A stretch of DNA of 12,635 bases from assembly GCA_023428655.1 (NCBI GenBank), contig JAEYXC010000459.1, positions 1 through 12,635 of the forward strand, given 5' to 3'. Within the stretch, counting starts at the first letter, position 1; every line of letters starts with the position of its first letter. The notes under the pieces were generated by a model, which had not been told where the DNA came from, ran no database searches, and was given only the letters and a program-made list of their open reading frames with translations. The stretch comes from Bacillota bacterium. GTDB taxonomy: Bacteria; Bacillota; Clostridia; Lachnospirales; Lachnospiraceae. The position numbers and the translations under genes are program-made. Shown here in pieces: positions 7,329 through 12,635 of the stretch.

Positions 7329-7338
7329 ATATTTTAGT
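7329..7338 (-). promoter_or_regulatory. Candidate operator word of the regulator gene
   Basis: ACTAAAATAT on the minus strand falls near the expected transcription start. The identical 10-mer lies in the matching place of the glycosidase operon (1853-1862), and the 9-mer ACTAAAATA recurs upstream of the binding protein (7648-7656). This suggests a common regulator, possibly with autoregulation, but rests on three sites found by eye in AT-rich DNA. Confidence 0.4.
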
Positions 7339-7350
7339 GTTTCATAAATT

Positions 7351-7379
7351 ATTATATACATAGTGTGAGCATAAGTCAA
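7351..7379 (-). promoter_or_regulatory. Sigma-A-type promoter of the regulator gene
   Basis: On the minus strand TTGACT (7374-7379) is separated by 17 bases from TATAAT (7351-7356). It lies about 70 bases upstream of the regulator start. The word ACTAAAATAT follows 12 bases after the -10 box, at 7329-7338. Confidence 0.78.
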
Positions 7380-7481
7380 TTAGGGGAAATTAAGAGAAAT
7401 AGGTGGAATATGTAGTAATATCATAAATATTTTACTATTATAGATAAATCTAAAGTAATTTAATAAATTATAAAAAATATC

Positions 7482-7510
7482 TTGACATGGATATACTAAT
7501 ATTGTATATT
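7482..7510 (+). promoter_or_regulatory. Sigma-A-type promoter of the ABC importer operon
   Basis: A perfect TTGACA (7482-7487), 17-base spacer and TATATT (7505-7510) give a strong promoter. The 12-mer ATATTGTATATT (7499-7510) overlaps the -10 box and is repeated inverted at 7544-7555. Confidence 0.8.
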
Positions 7511-7646
7511 ATGTATTATAAAAGGTGATGAAACCAAAATAAAAATATACAATATGCACTCTATTATACAAAGAGGCTAATTATCACTCTGTATATTGTT
7601 GTTTTTATTATAGGGTAACATACCTTTTGTAAAGAATTTTATGAAA

Positions 7647-7676
7647 AACTAAAATAGTTGCGAATATTGATTCGCA
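7647..7676. promoter_or_regulatory. Two adjoining palindromes before the binding-protein gene
   Basis: AACTA-AAA-TAGTT (7647-7659) contains the shared word ACTAAAATA. It is joined to TGCGAAT-ATTG-ATTCGCA (7659-7676), a 7-bp stem with a 4-base loop. The second ends just before the GGGAGG ribosome site (7682-7687). They could be DNA operators or leader-RNA hairpins affecting translation. Confidence 0.4.
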
Positions 7677-7697
7677 GAAGAGGGAGGTTTTAATTAG

Positions 7698-9128
7698 ATG
7701 AGAAGAAAATTAATCAGTGTAATCCTGGCTCTGACTATGGTGGTTGCCATGCTTGCGGGATGTGGTAAAACTACCGGAACATCCGGTGACGGTGCAGGGG
7801 TAACGGAGGGTGTTAAGGAAGAAGCAGCTGGTGAAGAAGCTGCATCAGAAGAAGCTGGAGAAGAGGAAACGGGAGAGGTTGCTCCCACAGCTGTGACTAC
7901 GGTTGGACCTGATAGCGGAACTCATTTTGAGATGTGGTCCTTCGTAGAATTACATAATACCTTCTATGCATCTATGCTTGAGAAGTGGAATGCCGCAAAT
8001 CCTGATAAGCAAATACAGATTACTTTTACTACTTATCCCTATGCTGATATGCATAATAAATTAATGCTGGCAAATCAGTCAGGTACAGGGGCTCCGGATC
8101 TTTGTGATGTGGAAATAGGTCAATTCCCTAACTTTTTACAGGGTGAGGTTCAATTCTATCCTTTGAATGATGCAGTTGCTCCCTACAAAGATGATCTCGT
8201 TCAGGCTCGTCTCGATATCTACAGCAAGGACGGAACCTATTATGGTGCTCCTACTCATGTTGGTGCAACCGTAATGTACTATAATACAAAGATTTTATCT
8301 CAATACGGTATTGATTATACCACAATTAAGACCTGGGATGATTTCACCAAGGCTGGTGAGGAGCTGTATAAGGCTTCTAATGGTGAAGTACATATGACCT
8401 CTGTTGATACAGCTGGCGTTGACTGGTTATGGGTTGCTATGGCTGAACATGGTGAGGATTGGACTGGCGGAGAAGGTGGAACAGCAAATGTGGAACTTGA
8501 GTCCGTTAAGAAGATGCTTACGATGCAACAGGATTGGCTGAAATCAGGTGTAGCCATGGTTTCTCCGGGAGGTCATGTAGACCTTGAGGAAGGCTTTGCA
8601 AACATCATTGATGGAAATATCGTTGCATTCCCGAAAGCAATGTGGTATATGTCCAGATTCTTAAACTACATGCCGGAAATGACAGATACTTGGGCAATTG
8701 CTCCCTGCCCCGTATTTGAAGAAGGTCAGCCCCGTTCTGTAGGTATCGGTGGTACCGGTACGATCGTTTCCAATCAAAGCAAGAACCCTGAATTAGCTGC
8801 AGAATTCCTTTGCTTTGCTAAATTATCCTATGATGGTAACGTAGGAATATGGAATACCTTGGGCTTTGATACCTGTAATACCTCCATCTGGACGGACGAA
8901 ACAATTACAAAGGATCAGTCCAACCAGTATATCTCTTACTTTGTAACAAATCCCTTTGATACTTTAAATGAAATTAAGGATGAGATTGGTAAGATCAGCG
9001 TTGTTAAGATTAGTCCTACCATTAATGAGCAGATGTGTAATGTAACATTGAACGAAATCCTTGAGGAAGGCATGAGTGTAGAAGATGCGTTAGCAGAGGC
9101 TCAGGATGTTATCTCCTTAGAACAGTAA
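7698..9128 (+). CDS. ABC sugar transporter, lipoprotein solute-binding protein (CUT1 family)
   Basis: This is a 476-residue lipoprotein: signal MRRKLISVILALTMVVAMLA with lipobox LAGC and Cys22, followed by an unusually acidic Glu/Ala/Gly linker (about 24-62) that should hold the binding domain off the membrane. The rest is a family 1 extracellular solute-binding protein (FEMWSFVELHN, WNAANPDKQI, GTGAPDLCDVEIGQFPNF, GAPTHVGATVMYYNTKI, SVGIGGTGTIVSNQ, AAEFLCFA). It should bind an oligosaccharide and deliver it to the two permeases. Arabino-oligosaccharides are inferred from the neighbouring GH43 and GH51 genes; it would be the counterpart of AraN of Bacillus subtilis. GGGAGG lies 10 bases before the ATG. 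A 203-base gap with a strong hairpin separates it from the permeases. Confidence 0.92.
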   Translation: MRRKLISVILALTMVVAMLAGCGKTTGTSGDGAGVTEGVKEEAAGEEAASEEAGEEETGEVAPTAVTTVGPDSGTHFEMWSFVELHNTFYASMLEKWNAANPDKQIQITFTTYPYADMHNKLMLANQSGTGAPDLCDVEIGQFPNFLQGEVQFYPLNDAVAPYKDDLVQARLDIYSKDGTYYGAPTHVGATVMYYNTKILSQYGIDYTTIKTWDDFTKAGEELYKASNGEVHMTSVDTAGVDWLWVAMAEHGEDWTGGEGGTANVELESVKKMLTMQQDWLKSGVAMVSPGGHVDLEEGFANIIDGNIVAFPKAMWYMSRFLNYMPEMTDTWAIAPCPVFEEGQPRSVGIGGTGTIVSNQSKNPELAAEFLCFAKLSYDGNVGIWNTLGFDTCNTSIWTDETITKDQSNQYISYFVTNPFDTLNEIKDEIGKISVVKISPTINEQMCNVTLNEILEEGMSVEDALAEAQDVISLEQ

Positions 9129-9208
9129 ACCAACAAGAGCAGTAAAGAAATGAAGCAATCATGAAAGGGCACTAACCATATCTTTTGTGATGCTACTATA
9201 ATACGATG

Positions 9209-9297
9209 CTCCGGTTTGGTAGGAGTGTCCGGAGTAGCCCTAGGAATCTGTGACAAGTGAATTGATTTCTCAATTCACTTGTATTCCTGGGCTCTCC
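9209..9297 (+). promoter_or_regulatory. Intercistronic hairpins between binding protein and permease
   Basis: The main hairpin spans 9231-9297: the inner stem is ACAAGTGAATTGA (9253-9265) with 9270-9282 and a TTTC loop, the outer segments are 9242-9247 with 9283-9288, 9236-9240 with 9289-9293, and GGAG 9231-9234 with CTCC 9294-9297, with small bulges. A rival hairpin pairs CTCCGG (9209-9214) with CCGGAG (9229-9234), taking over the base of the main one. No T run follows, so full termination is unlikely. An mRNA-stabilising or partial-readthrough role that gives more binding protein than permease is the common case in such operons. Confidence 0.65.
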
Positions 9298-9331
9298 TTA
9301 CTTATTTCAAAGTGAAGGGAGGAGTACTCGC

Positions 9332-10228
9332 ATGAAAATTAGAAAAATTCTGTACTCTCAGAAAGCGGCCCCTTATATATTGGTTTTACCATTCATATTA
9401 AGTTTTACTATCTTTTGGATATATCCGCTTTTCAGCACCGTTAAAATGAGTTTCCAATCCATTCTCCCCGGTGAGATTGAATGGGTCGGGACAGAAAATT
9501 ATTCGAAGCTATTACGTGATACGGCGTTTCATCAGGCTATCATGAATAGTTTTCAATATATGATTGGTACATTGCTTTTGCTAATCCCCTTTCCTATGGC
9601 TTATGCTTGCTTGCTGGATAGTAATCTGGTAAAGGCAAAGGGTATTTGGAAGGCTGTTTTGTACTTACCGGCACTTACTTCTGTAGTGGTATCCGGTACC
9701 TTGTTTCGATTAATGTTCAGTGAGCTTGATACAGGTCAGATGAACATACTATTATCCTGGATTGGCTTGGAACCGATCAAATGGTTAAAAATGAAATCAA
9801 CCGGTTTGTTTGCACTTTTATTGATCGCAAGTTGGAGATGGACCGGAGTAAATATGCTCTATTTTATGTCAGGTCTTAAAAATATTGACCCGACCTTATA
9901 TGAAGCAGCCTCCATTGATGGTGCTTCCGCAAAACAGAAGTTCCGCTTTATTACAATACCTCTGCTGAAGCCGACTACAATTTATGTACTAACGATCAGT
10001 ATTTATGCCGGTCTGGCGATGTTCCTTGAGAGCTTTATGCTGTGGAATGGAAATGCGTCTCCGAAGAATATTGGTCTTACCATAGTGGGCTACTTGTACC
10101 GTAGAGGAATTGAGAAAAATCAGCTGGGTTATGCCTCGGCGGTAGGATTGGTGCTCTTATCCATTGCATTGGTAATTAATGTAGCACAATTAATTATGAA
10201 TGGAACCTTTAAGAAGGAGGAGAAATAG
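9332..10228 (+). CDS. ABC sugar transporter permease (MalF/AraP-like)
   Basis: This 298-residue integral membrane protein belongs to the binding-protein-dependent permease family of CUT1 importers. Six hydrophobic segments can be seen at about 15-37, 71-95, 105-128, 155-178, 212-235 and 265-290. The cytoplasmic EAA loop that contacts the ATPase is at about 191-210 (EAASIDGASAKQKFRFITIP). The GGGAGGAG ribosome site precedes ATG 9332. It is followed two bases later by the second permease. It would form the transmembrane pore with that partner and take sugar from the lipoprotein upstream. No ATPase gene is in the operon. Confidence 0.93.
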   Translation: MKIRKILYSQKAAPYILVLPFILSFTIFWIYPLFSTVKMSFQSILPGEIEWVGTENYSKLLRDTAFHQAIMNSFQYMIGTLLLLIPFPMAYACLLDSNLVKAKGIWKAVLYLPALTSVVVSGTLFRLMFSELDTGQMNILLSWIGLEPIKWLKMKSTGLFALLLIASWRWTGVNMLYFMSGLKNIDPTLYEAASIDGASAKQKFRFITIPLLKPTTIYVLTISIYAGLAMFLESFMLWNGNASPKNIGLTIVGYLYRRGIEKNQLGYASAVGLVLLSIALVINVAQLIMNGTFKKEEK

Positions 10229-10230
10229 AT

Positions 10231-11109
10231 ATGGCTGATATGGTATCCTCTAATAGTGTTAATAAAATGGGAATGAGCATGAAGCATAAGATAGGCAGTA
10301 CGCTGGCAACCATATTCTTTGTCTGCCTAAGCTTTCTGATTGCTTTTCCGGTATTGGCAGGTGTTCTGGCATCCTTTCGTCCGGGCCAGGAGCTAATACG
10401 TCGCGGCTTGAGTATCAACTTAGATTTTTCCACGATGTCCTTATCAAACTATAAATATCTGTTTACAGGGGAACATAGTTATTTTACCTGGTTTAAGAAT
10501 AGCTTGGTATTGACAATTGTAACTGTTGCTTTGACCTTAGTGGTCTGCTATTTTGTGGCTTATGGATTATCCATGTATGACTATAAGCTGAAGAATATTC
10601 TGTTCTTCTTAGTTATTGCTACCATGATGGTTCCTTTTGAGATATTGATGCTGCCTTTATATCAAGAGATTATTGATCTGAAGCTTATCAATACCACAGC
10701 AGGTGTAATTCTTCCGGGGCTATGTGGTGCATCAACCATATTTTTCTTCCGTCAGTATATGATAGGACTGCCGAAGGAATTATTAGATGCAGGAAGAATT
10801 GATGGTGCTACGGAGTACGGAATCTGTGTCAGGATCATGCTTCCGATTACAAAGCCTGCCTTTGCAGCGATGGCTATATTATGTGGTATGGGTGCATGGA
10901 ATAATATGCTCTGGCCGATGCTGGTATACAGAGATGCAATGAAATTCACTCTACCCATTGGTCTTAATACTCTACTGACACCCTATGGTAATAATTATGA
11001 CCTACTGATTGCGGGCTCTTGCTTTGCAATACTGCCTGTATTTGCTTTGTTCCTTGCATTCCAAAGCTACTTTATCGATGGAATGACAGCCGGTGCAGTA
11101 AAAGGATAA
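10231..11109 (+). CDS. ABC sugar transporter permease (MalG/AraQ-like)
   Basis: This 292-residue membrane protein is the second CUT1 permease. It shows six hydrophobic segments (about 22-48, 90-115, 122-145, 155-175, 210-232 and 257-280) and an EAA loop at about 183-205 (ELLDAGRIDGATEYGICVRI). AAGGAGG at 10214-10220 stands ten bases before the ATG and overlaps the end of the first permease gene, so the two are likely translated in step. The tail DGMTAGAVKG is typical of the MalG/AraQ branch. A multi-task ATPase such as MsmX of Bacillus would have to energise the complex; this is inference from the absence of a local gene. Confidence 0.93.
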   Translation: MADMVSSNSVNKMGMSMKHKIGSTLATIFFVCLSFLIAFPVLAGVLASFRPGQELIRRGLSINLDFSTMSLSNYKYLFTGEHSYFTWFKNSLVLTIVTVALTLVVCYFVAYGLSMYDYKLKNILFFLVIATMMVPFEILMLPLYQEIIDLKLINTTAGVILPGLCGASTIFFFRQYMIGLPKELLDAGRIDGATEYGICVRIMLPITKPAFAAMAILCGMGAWNNMLWPMLVYRDAMKFTLPIGLNTLLTPYGNNYDLLIAGSCFAILPVFALFLAFQSYFIDGMTAGAVKG

Positions 11110-11151
11110 AGCAAAGCGAAAAAGCGTTATAGTTCCCATTTTGAAATAAGT

Positions 11152-11210
11152 AAAAAGATCACTCTGCTTTGGAGATTATAGTTAGTCTCCGATAGTAGGG
11201 TGATCTTTTT
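11152..11210 (+). terminator. Intrinsic terminator of the ABC importer operon
   Basis: AAAAAGATCAC (11152-11162) pairs perfectly with 11200-11210, extended by three more pairs inward. A second hairpin is nested within it (GGAGA 11171-11175 with TCTCC 11186-11190). The stem ends in five T. It lies 42 bases after the permease stop. The A run on the 5' arm also gives U residues on the minus strand, so it may stop transcripts in both directions. Confidence 0.88.
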
Positions 11211-11232
11211 GTTATTGGGAGCGAGTAATCCT

Positions 11233-11394
11233 TTATTGTTTTCTGAATAACTCACTAATAATCGCGACATATCTTTTTGGCTGAAGGAGACTAATCTCGC
11301 GATGTTCCATATCCGGAATAACAGTAAGCTTGCTGTTCGGAATGGCTTCCTTTAGCTTATTGGCTGATCTTCTCATTATGCTATTTGTTTCCTG
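11233..11394 (-). pseudogene. C-terminal remnant of an alpha/beta hydrolase
   Basis: The minus-strand frame is open from 11394 to TAA at 11233-11235, about 53 residues. It contains MRRSANKLKEAIPNSKL, TVIPDMEHREIS and PKRYVAIISELFRKQ. This is the usual end of an alpha/beta hydrolase: a helix with 'SA..L.EAIPNSKL', the strand before the catalytic His (in MEHREIS), and the last helix. The N-terminal two thirds, including the nucleophile serine, are absent: an in-frame stop (11395-11397) lies just upstream and the methyltransferase stop codon is only nine bases beyond that. No ribosome site precedes the ATG at 11376. I call it a decayed gene fragment, recognised from family pattern only. Confidence 0.68.
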
Positions 11395-11405
11395 TTAATT
11401 AGGTT

Positions 11406-12050
11406 CTATTTATAGGCGACTAAGATTGTTGTGTTTTCTACTCGAAAAACCTTTATTACGGATGAAAAGCCCGCATTTGTTAGCATTGAGATCTGATTTG
11501 TAATCGTACATGGAGTATCGTAATGATAAAACTCGTCATCGGGGACTCCTAACTCCTTGCGAATTCTGGTGTTTTCCGCATAATAGAAATCTTCCTCCTC
11601 CGGACCTTCAACCATATAATCGCATTCAATATAAAGGCCATTCCGTGTTAATGCTCTATAAATTTTCTTATACAGCTCTGTCTTTAAACTGTGTGAGAAA
11701 TGGTGCATTGTTTGAAATGAAATAGCGCAGTCGAATTGTTCTAATCCAAAGGGGACATCGAAGTAACTGCCACATATGAGGTTTATTGATTGATTTGGAT
11801 ATTTCTCCTTTAATTTATCGAGCATCGCTTGCGTTAAATCAATCCCGGTAATCTTGATATTGGGCATTTGCGTTAGGATTTCATCAAGTTCGAGGCCGGT
11901 ACCACATCCTAGGTCAAGTAGTGTCTTACAAGTCCGGGGAACTAGCTTCGACATTTCTATATATCCCTCTCTGCAGCCTGCAACATTATTGAGCATATGT
12001 TCATCATAGTCATCCACACGTGCTGTGAAGAAGCGATCCATTTTTTCCAT
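11406..12050 (-). CDS. Class I SAM-dependent methyltransferase
   Basis: This 214-residue Rossmann-fold methyltransferase transfers methyl from S-adenosylmethionine to an unidentified substrate. Motif I is LLDLGCGTGLE (44-54), the acidic end of strand 2 is Asp71 (TGIDLT), and motif IV is FDCAISFQTMHHF (107-118), where the HH resembles small-molecule methyltransferases of the UbiE/Methyltransf_11 type. The start at 12050 is chosen because AGGAG lies seven bases upstream. An in-frame ATG at 12083 would add 11 residues but has no ribosome site and falls inside a tandem repeat. The neighbours are a hydrolase remnant downstream and a cold-shock gene upstream, so context does not reveal its substrate. 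Confidence 0.9.
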   Translation of the reverse strand: MEKMDRFFTARVDDYDEHMLNNVAGCREGYIEMSKLVPRTCKTLLDLGCGTGLELDEILTQMPNIKITGIDLTQAMLDKLKEKYPNQSINLICGSYFDVPFGLEQFDCAISFQTMHHFSHSLKTELYKKIYRALTRNGLYIECDYMVEGPEEEDFYYAENTRIRKELGVPDDEFYHYDTPCTITNQISMLTNAGFSSVIKVFRVENTTILVAYK

Positions 12051-12056
12051 AACAAA

Positions 12057-12061
12057 CTCCT
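12057..12061 (-). promoter_or_regulatory. Ribosome binding site that sets the methyltransferase start
   Basis: AGGAG on the minus strand stands seven bases before ATG 12050. The longer reading frame from 12083 would place this site inside the gene. Confidence 0.75.
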
Positions 12062-12062
12062 G

Positions 12063-12102
12063 TTTTAAGTAGTTTAATTTCATTTTAAGTAGTTGTATTA
12101 CA
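12063..12102. repeat. 20-bp imperfect tandem duplication before the methyltransferase
   Basis: TTTTAAGTAGTT occurs at 12063-12074 and again at 12083-12094. The two 20-base units match at 17 of 20 positions. The period equals about two helical turns. It lies just upstream of the ribosome binding site and creates the spurious in-frame ATG at 12083. Confidence 0.6.
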
Positions 12103-12408
12103 ATTACTAATCTATTGCTATGTTAGCATTGATCTAAGGATAATTCCAGCGAAATAATAGATATAATTATGTTTGAGTATCTATGTTGAAGTAGCTTTAA
12201 TTGTTATCGTTACTATAACATATTTGTTTTAGTATGCCAACAAATTCCAGATATGTAGAATTGACATTATCACTTGTCCTGTGGCGGAATATCGGAAATA
12301 TGTAACGAAAAAAACACGGATAATAAACAGCCTCCATAAGTTAGATCTAAGTTCTAACTTATGGGAGGTTTGTTCATTATCCGTGTCTAATGCTTGGTGT
12401 TTATTGTA
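12084..12408. other. Intergenic region between methyltransferase and cold-shock gene
   Basis: From the right it holds the cold-shock gene terminator (12308-12386). The rest is AT-rich, with a 13-bp palindrome TGCTA-TGT-TAGCA (12116-12128) and half of the tandem repeat at 12083-12102. A convincing promoter for the methyltransferase was not found. Nothing coding is seen. Confidence 0.6.
12308..12386 (-). terminator. Intrinsic terminator of the cold-shock gene
   Basis: On the minus strand a long hairpin (ACACGGATAAT 12314-12324 with 12376-12386; CCTCC 12331-12335 with 12364-12368; ATAAGTTAGA 12336-12345 with 12353-12362) is followed by seven U, from the A run at 12308-12314. It begins 22 bases after the stop of the cold-shock gene. 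Confidence 0.92.
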
Positions 12409-12612
12409 TTATGCTAATACAACGTTTACAGCCTGTAAGCCGCGAGCGCCGTTAGTGATTTCAAAAACGACGTTCTGGTTTTCTTCTAAAGATTTGAAAC
12501 CTTCGGAAGCAATACCGGAGAAATGTACGAATACATCTTCGCCTGTCTCGTTATTAGTAATAAATCCAAATCCCTTTTGTGCGTTAAACCACTTTACTGT
12601 ACCTTTATTCAT
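12409..12612 (-). CDS. Cold-shock protein, CspA family
   Basis: This 67-residue single cold-shock domain is the normal length of the family. RNP1 is KGFGFI (13-18) and RNP2 is VFVHF (27-31). The N-terminal MNKGTVKWFN and the end GARGLQAVNV are also characteristic. It binds single-stranded RNA and DNA as a chaperone in the cytoplasm. AGGAGG lies about ten bases before the ATG, and a strong terminator follows, so it is probably transcribed alone. Its promoter and any long leader lie beyond the window. The paralogue (A, B, C or D) cannot be told from sequence alone, so no symbol is given. Confidence 0.96.
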   Translation of the reverse strand: MNKGTVKWFNAQKGFGFITNNETGEDVFVHFSGIASEGFKSLEENQNVVFEITNGARGLQAVNVVLA

Positions 12613-12635
12613 GAAAAGATACCTCCTATTATTTA

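Larger units (their letters stand above)
7285..7697. other. Divergent regulatory region between regulator and importer operon
   Basis: This AT-rich 413-base region holds a promoter in each direction, whose -35 boxes are about 100 bases apart. It contains TAGTAA (7413-7418) inverted with TTACTA (7432-7437); TGTATATT at 7503-7510 and 7590-7597 with its reverse complement at 7544-7551; CACTCT at 7557-7562 and 7585-7590; and two small palindromes at 7647-7659 and 7659-7676 just before the binding-protein ribosome site. No small gene with a ribosome binding site is seen. The untranslated leader of the importer operon would be about 180 bases, long enough for further control. Confidence 0.65.

Noticed and set aside
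7694..7888. Ser/Pro/Ala-rich minus-strand frame
   Set aside because: It is the antisense of the signal and acidic linker of the binding protein; the low-complexity composition explains it.
9197..9202. TATAAT in the gap between binding protein and permease, as an internal promoter
   Set aside because: No acceptable -35 box 16-18 bases upstream (AACCAT at the 17-base position).
9206..9253. Short frame MLRFGRSV as a leader peptide
   Set aside because: No ribosome site, and it lies in the hairpin region; the frame is probably chance.
12261..12266. TTGACA as the -35 box of a plus-strand promoter
   Set aside because: No -10 box at 16-18 bases, and no plus-strand gene follows.

Overview
The window reads as chromosome of an anaerobic, low-GC Gram-positive bacterium, most likely a plant-polysaccharide-degrading member of the Lachnospiraceae / clostridia. 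The reasons are the AGGAGG-type ribosome binding sites, AT-rich intergenic DNA with TTGACA/TATAAT promoters, strong intrinsic terminators, lipoprotein-type surface proteins, a small DUF6171-like cysteine-rich protein, and an ArsR-type regulator with a long C-terminal sensor of a kind I associate with Firmicutes glycoside-hydrolase loci. The species cannot be fixed from the sequence.

Layout. Left flank: the 3' part of aroC (+) with a strong terminator, then a convergent GNAT acetyltransferase (-). Core: an arabinan/arabinoside utilisation locus. A sigma-A-type promoter at 1815-1843 starts a four-gene operon (+): a cytoplasmic GH43 enzyme, a lipoprotein two-domain GH43 arabinanase, a cytoplasmic GH51 alpha-L-arabinofuranosidase, and a small Cys-rich protein whose start overlaps the GH51 stop (TAATG). 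The operon ends at a long branched inverted-repeat structure. A convergent gene (-) encodes the ArsR-like regulator. It is divergent from a CUT1 ABC importer operon (+): lipoprotein binding protein, a 203-bp gap with a large hairpin, two permeases, and a terminator. No ATPase gene is present. Right flank: a decayed C-terminal fragment of an alpha/beta hydrolase (-), a SAM methyltransferase (-), and a cold-shock protein (-) with its own terminator.

How the genes probably work together (inference from families and order): the lipoprotein arabinanase cuts arabinan at the cell surface, the binding protein and permeases import arabino-oligosaccharides using an ATPase encoded elsewhere, and the two cytoplasmic enzymes release L-arabinose. 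The regulator would sense a related sugar. The 9-mer ACTAAAATA occurs in the sense direction upstream of all three transcription units of the locus, near the expected transcription start in two of them. This is the best operator candidate visible by eye.

Most unusual points: the regulator with its uncharacterised sensor domain and candidate operator; the branched palindromic element at 6154-6265; the alternative hairpins between binding protein and permease; the coupled Cys-rich protein; and the hydrolase remnant.
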